A stretch of 64,000 nucleotides of DNA, from NCBI GenBank assembly GCA_949130485.1, contig OX422197.1:566001-630000 (forward strand), in the 5' to 3' direction. The notes beneath the pieces were generated by a model. It did not search any database. It had not been told where the DNA came from and saw only the letters and a list, made by a program, of their open reading frames with translations. This stretch comes from Agelas oroides (lineage: Eukaryota; Porifera; Demospongiae; Agelasida; Agelasidae). Made by a program: the position numbers and the translations under genes. Below, piece after piece: positions 43,801-55,934 of this stretch. Each line of letters opens with the position of its first letter. The stretch's first letter is position 1.

Positions 43801-46800
43801 ACGCTGAACAAATGCAGGACCAGGCAGACCAGTTGGATAAATGCAAGGTACAATGCGCACTGTGTGTTTCAGTTTCCAGCTGTTCAACTGCCATTCTCTT
43901 CTTCCTCCTCTCCCTCTTCCTCCTCTCCCTCTTCCTCCTCTCCCTCTTCCTCCTCTCCCTCTTCCTCCTCTCCCTCTTCCTCCTTCTTTCGTTCCCCTCT
44001 AGACTCAGCTGCGTGATGCAGATGCTGCTCTACGTCAGTGTGGTAAGCAGCTAGAGGACCAGGGAAGACGGCTGGAGGAGGCACAGCGAGGGAGGAGGGA
44101 AGCTGAGGCAACTGTCCAACATCTTCAGCCCTTGTTGCAACAGAGAGAGGGAGAAATACAGGTTTGTGTGTGTGTGTGTGTGGAAAAAGGAAGGAGGAGA
44201 GGGGGGGAGGTTGGATGGGGAAGGGTGTTGATCTAGTTTTGTTTCTTTGTTCAGGATCTGCGGAGACAGCTACATGATGCTGGAACACAGGCCCAGGAGA
44301 ATGGTCAGGCCAAGGACAGAGAGATCCAGGTCAGTTGAGCTTCCTGTACCAAGTTTCACATCATACCTTCACTTCCCAAAATTCATACTCCTCCCACCCC
44401 TTCCCCCATCCTCTTGTCATATCTTGTATGTCAACATACTATATACACATGTGCACTTACATTATGTAACTCCATCAAAAACTATGTCCGTGTTGTAACT
44501 CCATGTGTCCCCTTATCTGCGTCACTGATGTTTTATTGTATTGTGTTCTAGGATCTTGGGAGGAGACTGAGGGATGCTGAGTCTCGTGCACAGCTGGCCC
44601 AGCCTGAGCTAGCTGCCAAGGACAGGGAGCTTGAGGTAGGGGGCAGTTGATGTTCACTGCCGTATCAGCAGCAGGTAGCACAAAATGTGGCAGGTGTTAT
44701 TTTGTCATAAATAACACCTGGTGCAGTGGTGTTATGGTGCATTGATACTTGTACATCTGTGCGATGTGGTGTACTATGGAATGCTTTTGAGTCAATTTTG
44801 GTGTTCTGTCGGCCATAGCAACTCTCAAGAACAATACGGGAAAAAGATGAAGAGGTACTAGACCTGTTTTAGTATGATGTCATCATGATGTCATCAGGAC
44901 TTGTCTTACACAGCTGTCAAGGCTGCGTTCCAAGCTGAGGGAGAACGAGGAGGCTCTGTCGCATGCCAGGAAATCCACACACAATGCTACCATGGACAAA
45001 CAGGAGGTAGGGCGACAAACAGTATGCAAATATAGAGGGGGGAGGCCTGTACCATGGGTCGCTAATTTGTACGTATTGTAAGGAGAATAATTTTATTTGC
45101 ACCCCTGTGTTACTTGGGATGGTTGAGTGGGAGAATGGAAGGACTTGTTGAGGTATGAGCAGAATGTTCTATTGTGTTGTACTGTTCCCAGCAAGCGGAG
45201 TTGCTGAAGCAGCTTCAGAGAGAGCTGGAGGCCTTGAAGGAACAGTTAAGGAGGCAGCAGAACGGCACGCAGGTGAGGCAAAGGAGAAGGAAGAGAAAGA
45301 GAAGGGGGGTGGGGGGGGGGGGGGGGAGGGGGGGGAGAATTAGGGAGGGGAACTGGGGAGGGAGAGGAGAAAAGGACAGAGGGAGACAGCTAGGGGAGAG
45401 ATGGGAGGACTTGTTTATTTCTTCACCATGTGCTCAGTATTTGTCTCCTTTTCCTCTCACTCCAGCATGATTTCGAGGCGGCTCTAGCGGCCAAAGATGC
45501 TATTATTGAGCAGCTGAGGAGAGACCTTCGGGAAATGCAGGCAAAGCTTGATGTGAGTGGGGAAGGAAGTTGGTAGGGAGTGAGTCATGTATCGTGAAGT
45601 ATCTCATCGTTTGTGTGGCTCTAATGTCTGCAGGAGGCTGATGAAAAGCTTCTCCAGTTGACCACCAGCAAGGCCGCTGAACTGGCAAGTTGTCTGTTAG
45701 CCTCGTACCCAGCCTACATACAGGGTTTCCTACTAGTTGTCAACAGTGTGTGTGACATCACTTTACTCCCTCTTGGTTTCTGCCATCGCTAGGGAGTTCT
45801 TCGTGGGACAATTGAGGACCTCACTAGACAGCTAGAGCACGAGGAAGGTATGCTACCAACTGGCAGTGATACACTATTGGTGTGCATTAATTGGAATACT
45901 TCTTCGCCTGCCAGGCTTGGTAAGATCCCTCAAGAATGAAGTGGGGCAGCTGACAGGAGAGAAAGCCAGCCTACAGAGGGAGGTCGAGAAACTGAGAGCT
46001 GAGGTATCCCAGTCCTCCCTCTTCTCTCTCCCTACCGCTCTCCCTCTCCACCCTTCTTCCTCTCTTCTCCCAGACTTTCACCCCAAGTTTTGCAAGCCAT
46101 GTTTTCTGCTTGCTTTCTCACAGAACAAAGAGATACAGAGGCAGTTGGAGGCACTCCAGAACGAGTTGGCAGCGAGGGCAAGGAATTTGGAGCAGGCTGA
46201 GTGAGTTGAGTCGTGCATGTGTGTGTCGTGAAGTCTGGCTGCCTAAAAGAGCACTGCTGAGTCATGTGACTATCACATGATCTGCATGATGTAGTGAACT
46301 CCCGGTAGCTATAGCAAAACACCCTTACTCCCAGCTGGTTGTGTATGTTGTATTGCGCAAGATGGGCATATACACTGCTGTCCGTCTTGTACCAACCCTG
46401 GGAGAACAATACATGTAGGTCACCATGGTGCCAGGGAAGTCAAGTGGGCTTTAATTAGAATAAGACATTTTGTATTAAGATTGTCAGCTGAGCTACATGC
46501 ACCATGGATCTTGCTGCTGGAGTTGCTATCTTGCTGCTGGAGTTGCTATCTTGCCGCTGAAGTTGCTATCTTGCCGCTGGAGTTGCTATCTTGCCGCTGG
46601 AGTTGCTATCTTGCCACTGAAGTTGCTATCTTGCCGCTGGAGTTGCTTACACCAATATCTTGCTTTGGTCTCCTGTAGGCAGACGATAGCCAGTCTCCAG
46701 AAGCTGCTGGGAGATCTACAGAAGGCACAGCCACAGCAGTCACAACTCGAGCAGAGTTCTGCAGAAGTGGTGAGGGACACTTGTACTCTACAGCTACTGG

Positions 46801-49800
46801 TAGTTCTACTGTAGAAGTTTCTTTCCTGTCACTCTACTACACACTCTCCCATTCACACCCCTACCCCTCACACACTCACATCCCCACTTCCTCCCATTCA
46901 CGCATCCCCACTCCTCATCCAGGCGCAGCTGAGGTCGCAGCTGGCGTCTCTAGAGCATGCTCTGAGAAACAAAGAGGCGGAGGTGGAGAGCATGATGCAG
47001 ACAATTGGGCTCAAGGACAAAACCATCAAGGTAACATACTGTAGTCACACACAAACATTGACACAAGCAGGCTCATAGGCTCACTGCTGTGCAGCACTCT
47101 TGAGAACTACCTATAGGTTGATGGAACATAGACTGTCAGCTTCAGTCCCGGGCCCTTTCTCATGATTTTTCAGACAGACCTGAAAACAAAGCGAGCATTT
47201 CAGCTTGAGCCTTCTTCGCCTGCACTGTCTATGTCCATCAACCTGAGTTCTGAACGTGATGCTATGTTACTCTGTGTTAATATCTTCTCAGGAGCTACAG
47301 CAGCAGTTGCAGCGGCTGATGAATGACAAGGCCAGACTGGAGGAAAGAGTGAGAGATCTTGAGGCAGAAAAGAACACCCTGGAGGTACACATGTGCAGAC
47401 TGCTGTCACATGACAGTCACATGACTACTAATTGAGTCTTATGATGGTCACATGACTACTAATTGAGTCATATTATGGTCACATGGGTACATTATTCTTT
47501 TCCAGAATGAGGTGGCAGGGTTACAGTCTCAGGCTCGAGTCTCCCACCTCTCATCTGAAGACCTCCAGTCCAAGCTGGCCCAGGCGTTTGGGGAGAGGGA
47601 AGACCTGGCTAGAAGGCTCAAAGTGGCCGAGGAAGCTCTCGGGGAGAAGGTACTAAAAACATACGGTTTGCAGTGAGTCTCTTGTGCCCAGACCCAACCC
47701 ACAAGGAATGGATCTGGCATAAATAAGCCCTTGGTCTTACTCCAAGGCTCAAGACTGTGTATACCTAGTGAGAACTCCAATTTGTTTCCGTCTCAGGGAG
47801 CAGCATATGATCAGGCGAGGGCTGCATGTGAGTCTCTCCAGGAGCAGATTAAGCGGCTGCAGAGGCAGTTGGCAGAGCTCTCCAGGAAGAGGGCAAGGGA
47901 AGTGGGCGTCAACACTTCCACCTCTCATACAGAACAATCCACTGGTGCTAGTGGAGCCGAGGTTGGTTTGGAGGGAGGAGAGAGGGAGACAAATTGCTTA
48001 GTCTAAGAGAAAGTGATTCCTCAAGTTTACTTTTCTTTTCCCCTCCTCTCAGCCTGGGTCAAGCTCAACCACCATGATCTTTGGTTCCCTCTCGGAGAAT
48101 CTTCTCCTCACCATCCTACAGCGGCTACAGGAGCTATACTCTGAGATCACAGCTGGCAGGGCTGATAGCAACCTTGCCACAAGGTAGGAGAGCAGATACG
48201 TCTCATTCCCAGACTATCACTGGGTCTGGGAATGAGACTACAACTCTGTACTCTTCATGACTGATTTGCTACACCTGTACAAGACGGGTGAGAACATTTC
48301 TTGAATATGTCTCATTCCCAGCCCTTCATCTGTGTCTGAGAATGAGATTCCTAACTGGCCAATTTCTTCCTCTCCCTCCTGCACTCCAGCTCTCTCTCCT
48401 CCAAGCTAGAGCACATCACAGAGCTACAGAGACACCTGGAGTCTAGCTTCCACCACAGCCCTCCACACGAAGGCAAACCTCCCTCCTCCACCAACACCAG
48501 CTACACCAATTACTACTTCACACGAGGAGAGGATGGAGACTCTTCTGATGGAGAACCGAGCCCAAAGAGAAGCAGCACCCCGAGATCACGCCCCAGTCCA
48601 AAAACCACTCCCAGGAAGGCCTCGGACTTGAGTGGTCCTCTCCATGACGCCATCCAGCACATAAGTGCCTTGCAGTCTGAATTGGAAGAAGTGAAACGTT
48701 GGAATGAAGCCTTGCAAGCTAAACTCGATGAGACTGGTCGCACACGAGATGTCGGTGTGGGGATGGAGAAAGACGGTGAGGCTCGACCCCAGAGTCCTCC
48801 TCATGCCCCACTCTTTGGCCGTGAAAAGTACCTGGAGCTACAGAAGGAAGTTGACCGCCTACTTGCCGAACTGGAAACAGAGAGAGAGCGGTCGCTTGCG
48901 GAGAAAAGGCTGCAGGAGAGGCTACAATCCCAGGTGAGGGAGGCGGAGGAGAAAGTGGGGAGTTTAGAGAGGCAGCTTCGCCTGGCCATGAGTCGAGATG
49001 CTTCCACCTCCACTGATTTGGAAACGATTGAAATGCTCCAACAAGAAGTTGAGAGACAGAAACGAGAACTGGATGAAGCTAGGGGCACCATTGCTGCCAT
49101 GAGGGGGCAACTGGAAGCCAAAATGGATGAAAACCAGCAACTGAGGGAGGAGCTTGGTGATTCGGGGCTTGACGAGAAGGGGGCATCCCCTCAGAGGGAG
49201 GATAAAGCTACTTTTGCATCCACCTCTGTGCCACACCTGCTCACTCCAGACCACACCCCGGCAAGAAACTTGTCAGACAGCTGGACGAGTCCGGGTAGGG
49301 GAGCTACCATGGGTGAACACCCGGAGGTGAGAGCTCTCAGAGAGAAGCATGAAGAAGTGACACGATTAAATCTCGAGCTACAACGAAAATGCCAAGAGCA
49401 GCTGAAGCGATCACCCCCACAATCGCGACCTACAAGTGGTGAACAGTCGACCCTGCAGTCTCGGCTGAGGGAGATGGAACGATTACAATCGGAGATGATG
49501 GAACGTGAGCGCACCCTTCTGTCACAGTTGAGAGAGAGCGAGGCAAGGTTTATCGAGAGGGAAGGAGAGTGGAAGGCCAGGGAATCGTCTCTTCACATGC
49601 AAGTGATGGATCTGGAAAGTCGGCTGAATGTGGCAGGGAAGAGTGGCGAGAACCTTCAGAGCAAACTAGCGGAAGCCCTGTCTGCAAACAGAGCCAAAGA
49701 CGAGGAAATCCAAAAGTGAGAAAATTGTATCAACATGTAGCTAGGCAACTAAACTCTATAGTGTTAGAGAGTAAAACTCGTTTTGACCTCCACTTCTCCC

Positions 49801-52513
49801 AAACTACATACATAAGGGTAATTTCTCAGATCCCCCCTCCCCCCCAAATATAATGGCTTTTCAGAAAGTGTATATTTCAGTTATCTGAACACGCTTTGGT
49901 CCCAAAAAGTGACTTTTTACTGTAGCTATGTTGCACTACAACTGCAGTAATACTCTATAGTGTTTGATACCCTTGTTCTCTCTCTCCGTCTCTTCCCTCT
50001 CTTCTCTCTTTCCCCTCTCTCCCCTTTCTTTCCTCTTCTTCACATGGTTGATGTTCTCTCTCCCTCTTTTTCCCCTCTCTTTCTCTTTCCCCTTTCTCCT
50101 TCCCCTCCTTTCTTTCAGTCTCACCAAGAGCCTGGCAAGAGCACAAGAGAAGATCCGAGTGCTTGAAGAGCAAATTGACCAAGTGCTTGCCGAGAAGAAC
50201 TCTCTGATCCAAGAGTTGGAGGGGAGGATCAGAAGCCTTGAGCAGGAGCTGCAGTTGGCAAGAGAGAAGGACTCTCTGATCCAAGAGTTGGAGGGGAGGA
50301 TCAGAAGCCTTGAGCAGGAGCTGCAGTTGGCAAGAGAGAGGGCTGAGAGGTTAGGGCAGACGGTGGAGCAGCTAGAGGCCAGTCGGGGGGAGGGAGAGTC
50401 TGCGATGGAGGCAGAGACGCTACGAGAGACTGTAGACTCACTGAGTCAACAGCTGACCACCACCTTGGAGGAAATGGAAGAACTGAGAAGACAGTGAGAG
50501 ATGTTACCTTGCTTAGTATTATAGTGCTCAGTCTCAATGTCTCTCTAGCCTCTTCCCCATGCTCCTCCCAGTGTTTTGGTCGCGTAATATGCGAGCAAAA
50601 GCTGGGGAAGATCCTGGGAACAAGGCATGATGTACATGTAGCTGAAAGCTGGGGAGAAGTCTGTGAACAAGATTAATATTTCTTCACTTTAATCTCTGTG
50701 AATCTTACTCTCTTTCAGGAATATTGGTCTTGAGGAACATCGGACCATTCTCACTAGCCAGCTTGCCAGCTGCCAAGAGCAGATTGCCACCCTGCAAAGT
50801 GAGCTGAGCCTCTACCAGAAACTGTTGGAGGAGAGCACGAGGACAGAGGGTACCTCCACTGGTGCCAAAGCAAGTTCTTCTGCTGGGACTGGGCCCCAGT
50901 TGAGTCTCTCGGCAGAACAGATACTGCAGCTGTTGGAGGAGGTGCGAAGCTTACGAGACCAGCTCCATCAGAGCATCCGGAGCAATAGTGCCCTCACAGA
51001 CCAACTCCGGAGTAGGATGGAACAGGGTACTACAAAGACTGCTTCCGAGGTGCATATCCACCACATGCCTGGTGCAACTCCATTTACCTCCTCCACTCGA
51101 ACAAGATCCAGCCAGACTGCTCCTCACACTCGACTTTCAGAGAAATCCACTGGCATTCACACTTCCATGTCAGACAAAGCCACCAGTCCCCTCCATCCTA
51201 CTCCTCCTCGTACTGAACACAGCAGCAGCTATCGAACACAGAGGACATCAACTCGCCACCACTACCATCATCACCACTCGGGCACCAACACTCCCCCTGT
51301 TGGTACCAGGGACATCAAACTGACTAGTTCTGCAACTAGCTCCTCTCATTCTACTACTACCTCCAGTCCCAGAGCTGGGAATACAGTGACGGTTTCAGCA
51401 ACAAATGTCACCTTTACTTCACCAAGAGATACTTCAATCCCCCACTTTAATGGCAGTCGGTTCACCAGCAGTAGAGGAAGACAGTTTGACGATTCGATAC
51501 AAAGTGATCGAGTCACTCGTGTCAAACATATATCCAGAGGAGTCAATACTGGTGTCCCTCAGCGAAGTCGTTCCGATGAATTCCTAACTGCAAATGGTCC
51601 CTCTCTAGATTCCTCCACCAGTTCCTTCTACTCGCACAGCTCAACAACCAGGCTTCATGGTACAGCTGACTCCTCCATCCCTCGGACACGGCAGAGACCA
51701 ACCAGTTCTGAGACACATGGCACCTCCTTCCGCCCACTCCCTGTCTCTTTGTCTGCCTTTCATGGGGCAGGAGACTTTGACGCTCTGGAGTTGAAGCTCA
51801 AACAAGCACTCGACTCACCCACACTTCAGGTTAGTGTGGCCTTGGATTTCCATAATTTGCTCCAGTTTATCAATCTCTGGACTGCACTTTCCCTCACTCT
51901 AGGGGGCAGATCGTTCCTTCCTTGAGGAGCTTCTGATGTATCTTCGGCAGCAGCGGAGACAGTTGGACGAGAGTAAACGACTGCTGGAGAGGCTGGAACG
52001 CCAGCAAAGAGGCATTCCTACCCCTTCTCATGTTGGGGCAGAGTCAGGGACAATGCCGGCCACCAGCTTGCACCACAACGGAGCCACTGGTGTGGGCAGT
52101 CCTGGGGTATGTAGTAGATTCACTAGGAACAGCTCAGTTGCTTACTCTCCTTCTAGCTGAGGTAGCCACTTAAAACTCAGTTGCATACCACTTTTATATC
52201 ATAACATGCCAGCGTAGATGTTAAGGCCAGCATAGATGTTGAGGCCAGTGTGGTTGTTGAGGCCTAGGCTATCACGTTAGATAAATGGTTATTCTATACA
52301 GGAGATGGCTGATGGTTTGCGTTCGAGAGGGTCAAAGGTCAATCTGTCTTCGCTTTATGAGCAATGTGAGTTGCGTTGTTACCTACTATGGCTTGTGTTT
52401 GTCAAGTTAGGGTCCTCACAGACGAGGGTATTCTGTTCCTTACTTTAGTGCTCAAGACTCATGCATCACTTGTTGAAGCCAGAAGCACCCTCAACCAGCA
52501 ACAAACCCAGTAA
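40870..52513 (+). CDS. CDK5RAP2: CDK5RAP2 / centrosomin-family coiled-coil protein
   Basis: Thirty-seven exons encode 1916 residues (human CDK5RAP2 1893). Early exons are 40870-40919, 41385-41479, 41633-41706, 41797-41904, 42180-42256 and 42366-42414, followed by many 26-165 nt exons (42549-48183) and large exons 48390-49715, 50119-50493 and 50719-51829, then 51903-52106, 52302-52365 and 52449-52513. The CM1 motif (about residues 57-110) has HRIRTMKDQEMQLSDLKKEN and FGLKLRIYHLEEAL, which in relatives recruits and activates gamma-tubulin ring complexes. The rest is heptad-rich coiled coil, with EEVRSLRDQLHQSIRSNSAL late in the protein as in CDK5RAP2 and myomegalin. A centrosomal scaffold is expected. 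Vertebrates have two paralogues, CDK5RAP2 and PDE4DIP; this gene may represent the single ancestor. Exon 45634-45684 ends in a GC donor. Total length is an exact multiple of three. Confidence 0.92.
42097..42179. repeat. Duplicated, partly inverted splice-acceptor tract
   Basis: GTGTGATTTCTCTCACACA occurs twice about 40 bp apart, and the first copy is flanked by inverted GTGTCGAC motifs. Only the second copy ends in AG before exon 42180. The duplication lies in a CDK5RAP2-like intron. Confidence 0.75.
43903..43987. repeat. 15-bp pyrimidine minisatellite
   Basis: About six copies of a CTCCCTCTTCCTCCT unit lie in a CDK5RAP2-like intron, just before the acceptor of exon 44003. Confidence 0.93.
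46507..46648. repeat. 21-bp minisatellite, about 7 copies
   Basis: A 21-bp unit of the form CTGGAGTTGCTATCTTGCCG is repeated about seven times with few changes. It lies in the CDK5RAP2-like intron before exon 46679. Confidence 0.95.
48200..48242. repeat. Foldback element, TCTCATTCCCAGAC family
   Basis: GTCTCATTCCCAGAC and GTCTGGGAATGAGAC are perfect inverted repeats separated by about 10 bp. A second, less perfect hairpin lies at 48308-48347. Both are in the intron before the largest CDK5RAP2-like exon. Confidence 0.88.
50201..50344. repeat. 72-bp coding tandem duplication
   Basis: Two copies of a 72-bp segment (24 residues, beginning SLIQELEGRIRSLEQELQLA) stand in tandem within exon 50119-50493. 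They differ only near the end. The length keeps frame but is not a multiple of seven residues, so it shifts the heptad register. Confidence 0.95.
50546..50628. repeat. Foldback element, CCCCATGCTCCTCCCAG family
   Basis: TAGCCTCTTCCCCATGCTCC is inverted as GCTGGGGAAGATCCTGGGAACAAGGC with an interior containing CGCGTAATATGCG. It lies in the intron before exon 50719. Confidence 0.7.
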
Positions 52514-52798
52514 CCATGGAAACCTATACCTAAACTTGTGTACAATGTTATTTAATTTTGCAGCTCAGAAGGCATGTACTTTTATGCAAATTGTCTTGTA
52601 AGTTATTTTACAATTTTCATGCCAAATGTGTACATATCTGTATTCTGTTCATGCAAAGTTTATACAACTAAGCTAAAATTAATTATGTGTCTATATTTCC
52701 GTAAACGAAAAAATTACTGCAAAGTTTATACTCGAAGCAAAAATTTAGTTGGCGAATAAAATGCGCTCCTAGCCTCGTTGCTTCTATAGATTGTAACG

Positions 52799-55426
52799 AT
52801 GTCTGATGTTCCTAATCGGTCGGGGTCGGTGCTGGGGAAGGCTGTGGAAGTGACGGTGCACTCGGGGAACGTTGCCAGCTGGAACAAGTTGAGGAGGAAA
52901 GGAGGGCTCACTTCCACCGACGAGGTGAGGAGCTGGAGTGTGTACTTGTAATGTTGTGTAACAAAACACAATATGCGCATCAGATTCGACTACAGTAGGG
53001 TTAGACAAAACAGCTTTAAAAGTGATGTCATGGTTGAGTCTGACTTACATGCTGCAGCAAATTATGAGCTAAATCAGTGGATGAACTTCATTGTGTCTAA
53101 GGGGGATATTAGTCAGATATTAGATCAGCTGGGATATATGGCACTGTAAATCCTGTCCACATAACCCTTACTTACCCTAGTCTCACAAACAGAGTAATTA
53201 CCAAGAGTGCATTATCGACCTTGCAATGCTTTCTTCTCTCCTTCAGTTGATATTGGCTACTGAGGGTGCCCTCAAGAGCTGGCTAGGGAGACCGAGAGAG
53301 GAGGAGGAGGAGGAGGTGTGTTATATGTGCACTAATCTTGTATCCCCCCACCCAACTCACACACTCACACACACCACACACAGCCCTCTTCCCAGCTGCT
53401 AATCCGTAACGCTGGTCTCACTAAGACAGTGAACAGGGAGGAGCGAGCCAACCACACCTTCACCCTCAAGGTCTTCCTCTCGAGATGGGAAGGCAGCCTC
53501 GTCAAGAGAGCAGTCGAACAAAGTAAGCAGTTAGAATCACTCAAACTAACAGCATACCGAGATTCATTTTCTCTTGCTGTACGAGCCTGGGTAATTTACT
53601 TTGTCACTCTACTTTCACCGACACACGTCTGACCTAATTTCACTGTTACAGCACTCAGTGAACTTGGTATCCCTTCAGTGGACACTCTAATAGTGGCCTT
53701 TCCCGCATGCCCTGAAGAAGAGCTAACGCTGGAAAATATGAAACCAGTTTGGCAGGTAAGACACTTAAACCTGTAGGTGTAACTTTAGCATCCCTCTAAA
53801 CATTGAATATTGTGCTGCGGTGGCAAGCGTCTACAAACAGTGAATAAAAGTTTCATCTGCTTATTTGGTAACACTGAAAAACAGTGAATAGAACCGACCC
53901 ATTATTCATTTCATAATGAATAAATGAAATTAACTGCCTACAAATTTCCAAGTTTCAATTCTCAACTCCCCTGTACAGCTTTCTTGTGGTACTCTCCACT
54001 CTCTGTACTGCAAGTGACAAAATTTTGGGGGGTGGGTGAGGCCCTCGTGAATGATGTATATATTTGCAACATGTTCTGAAGAAGTATTTTGGTGGTGCTT
54101 ATGTGGGACCAATAACCTCTTTCCCAAACCCCCCACCACCACGCTTCCTGTTGCTCACAGCACTGTTCTTTCTATGGTAGCCTGAAATCTCAGTGGTCAA
54201 ATCTGATTGCCTTAGCTGCTTCCAGTATGACTTCTGTTTGCTATTTTGCAGCAAGTGGAGCAATTGTCCAGAGAGGGTGTGGCACAGGTGGTTGGTACCG
54301 CTGACCTCATGCGACAACGGCTGGAAGAACTCCACAACTGGGCAGCTGTAAGTCTCATCAGAGGTGCCTGTCTGGCAGGACTCCAGATGGTCTAACATGT
54401 GCCACAGAAATGTGTTTAGAAATTTGAGTTTGAGAATGAAAATTGTAACAAGTGAAGTGTAGGCTACTCGTGTCATGTATATGTATACCCGTGCTCATTT
54501 TATTTTGTACTGTGACAAGAGCTTAAAGCTATTGTTGTTATTTCACTGACAGGTTAAGCCTGCTGTGGACCAGGTCAATCTCGCCCACTGCTGTACACTA
54601 CCACAGGTTAGAGTCACATAACAGTCAAATTACAGTCACAAAATGATCACATGATGTTCACATGACAGTCACATGACATGAAAATCCATTGTATCTGCAG
54701 GACTTGGTTGAGTTTAAGGAGCAGCATAACGTCTCTCTGACCACACACAGTGATGAGTCAGAGATCCTCACCCACTCTCAGCTTCACTCCACCCTCTCCT
54801 CTGCACTGGGTGAGCTCGTGGACCCAGCCTGTTGGACACACAGCTGGGTCACCCGCTACTCCTCTGTGGTGCGCTCAAGGGGTATTGTTGCACACAAAGG
54901 GTACGTCCTAACGAGTAACTACTGTTGCTACCAGTCTCATTCTGATACTGCAAGTCTGGAAATGAGATTAGTAACACTACTTCCGCCAACTTTCTAACCA
55001 CATTTCCACAAGTAGGTAATTATGGCAGCCATATATTATCTTTGACATACTATAAATGCACAATCTTCAAAAGAAAGTCACATGATGTTCATATGGCAGT
55101 CACATGATGGTCACATGATGTTCACATGGCAGTCACATGATGGTCACATGACAATCACAGATCGGGAAACTTTCCCGGTTAAAATAATTCGCATTTTAAA
55201 TTTTCGCGTTAAAGATATTTTGTCACTTGATGGTTCCGCAATGTACCGTGTATGCGTATTTTATTTTCATTGCTCCGGCATACCGACGAAAATATTTTAA
55301 CAGCGAAAATTTCCTGATCTACAGTAATTCCTTATTTGGTGAATGTGGTGAGCCATTTCACTTCTTTTGATTTTCACTGTCTTGCTTTTATTCTTTAGGT
55401 ACTTGATTGGATTGGAAAGAACGTGA
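52799..55426 (+). CDS. GCLM: Glutamate-cysteine ligase modifier subunit
   Basis: Eight exons (52799-52924, 53247-53315, 53384-53522, 53652-53755, 54252-54347, 54553-54606, 54701-54900 and 55399-55426) encode 271 residues (human 274). Matching parts are VHSGNVASWNKLRRK, FTLKVFLSRWEGSLVKRAVEQ, IPSVDTLIVAFPACPEEELT, VVGTADLMRQRLEELHNWA, VKPAVDQVNLAHCCTLP and the C-terminal WVTRYSSVVRSRGIVAHKGY. The protein has the aldo-keto reductase-like fold of this family and lowers the Km for glutamate of the catalytic subunit in glutathione synthesis. An Asp/Glu run in exon 2 (six Glu) has no human counterpart. The exon 3 acceptor could instead be 12 nt downstream with the same phase. An AATAAA lies 14 nt after the stop. 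Confidence 0.94.
55076..55160. repeat. Tandem GTCACATGATG repeats
   Basis: GTCACATGATG/GTTCACATGGCA units repeat about seven times in the last GCLM intron. Similar GTCACATGAC units occur at 54610-54680 and 62120-62160. Confidence 0.85.
55160..55321. mobile_element. Foldback element with AGATCGGGAAA-type ends
   Basis: AGATCGGGAAACTTTCCCGG leads into TTAAAATA on the left, inverted on the right as TATTTTAACAGCGAAAATTT and CCTGATCT. About 160 bp, non-coding, in the last GCLM intron. Confidence 0.7.
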
Positions 55427-55439
55427 TCTTATCTTGAAC

Positions 55440-55445
55440 AATAAA
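55440..55445 (+). terminator. GCLM polyadenylation signal
   Basis: A canonical AATAAA begins 14 nt after the GCLM stop codon, on the same strand, implying a very short 3' UTR. Confidence 0.6.
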
Positions 55446-55683
55446 CAATTGTTTGTTTGTTTGTTTCTTTTTATCCAGTCTTGAATATAGTCATATTCCT
55501 ACCAGGAGAGCTGTCTGTATACATGATTACCAGTAGTAGAATAACATTATTGTACAATTTTGTACAAACTTTCACAGTACAAAACCTTGAAAACATTCTT
55601 GCAAGCACCTTAGAATAGTCTGAAATGTACGGCCGTCCCGTATCACATGAATCAAACAATTGCCCCTAAAACAATTGTACCAA

Positions 55684-55886
55684 TCAGATCAGATCGTAGT
55701 TTCCCTGCGATTGTTCTCCGTTGGTTGGTTTCTGTGAGTGCCTTGTCTTGTGTTTGTGTTTCTTCCTGTGGGTAGTGCCGCCCTCCTCTCGGTCCCGATG
55801 CTTCCTGTGCTTGTGCTTCTTATGATGGTGGCTTGGCTCCTCCCCCTCTCTCTCTTCCACACCAACTTCAGTCCCTTTGTCAGTAC

Positions 55887-55934
<48 letters not shown>

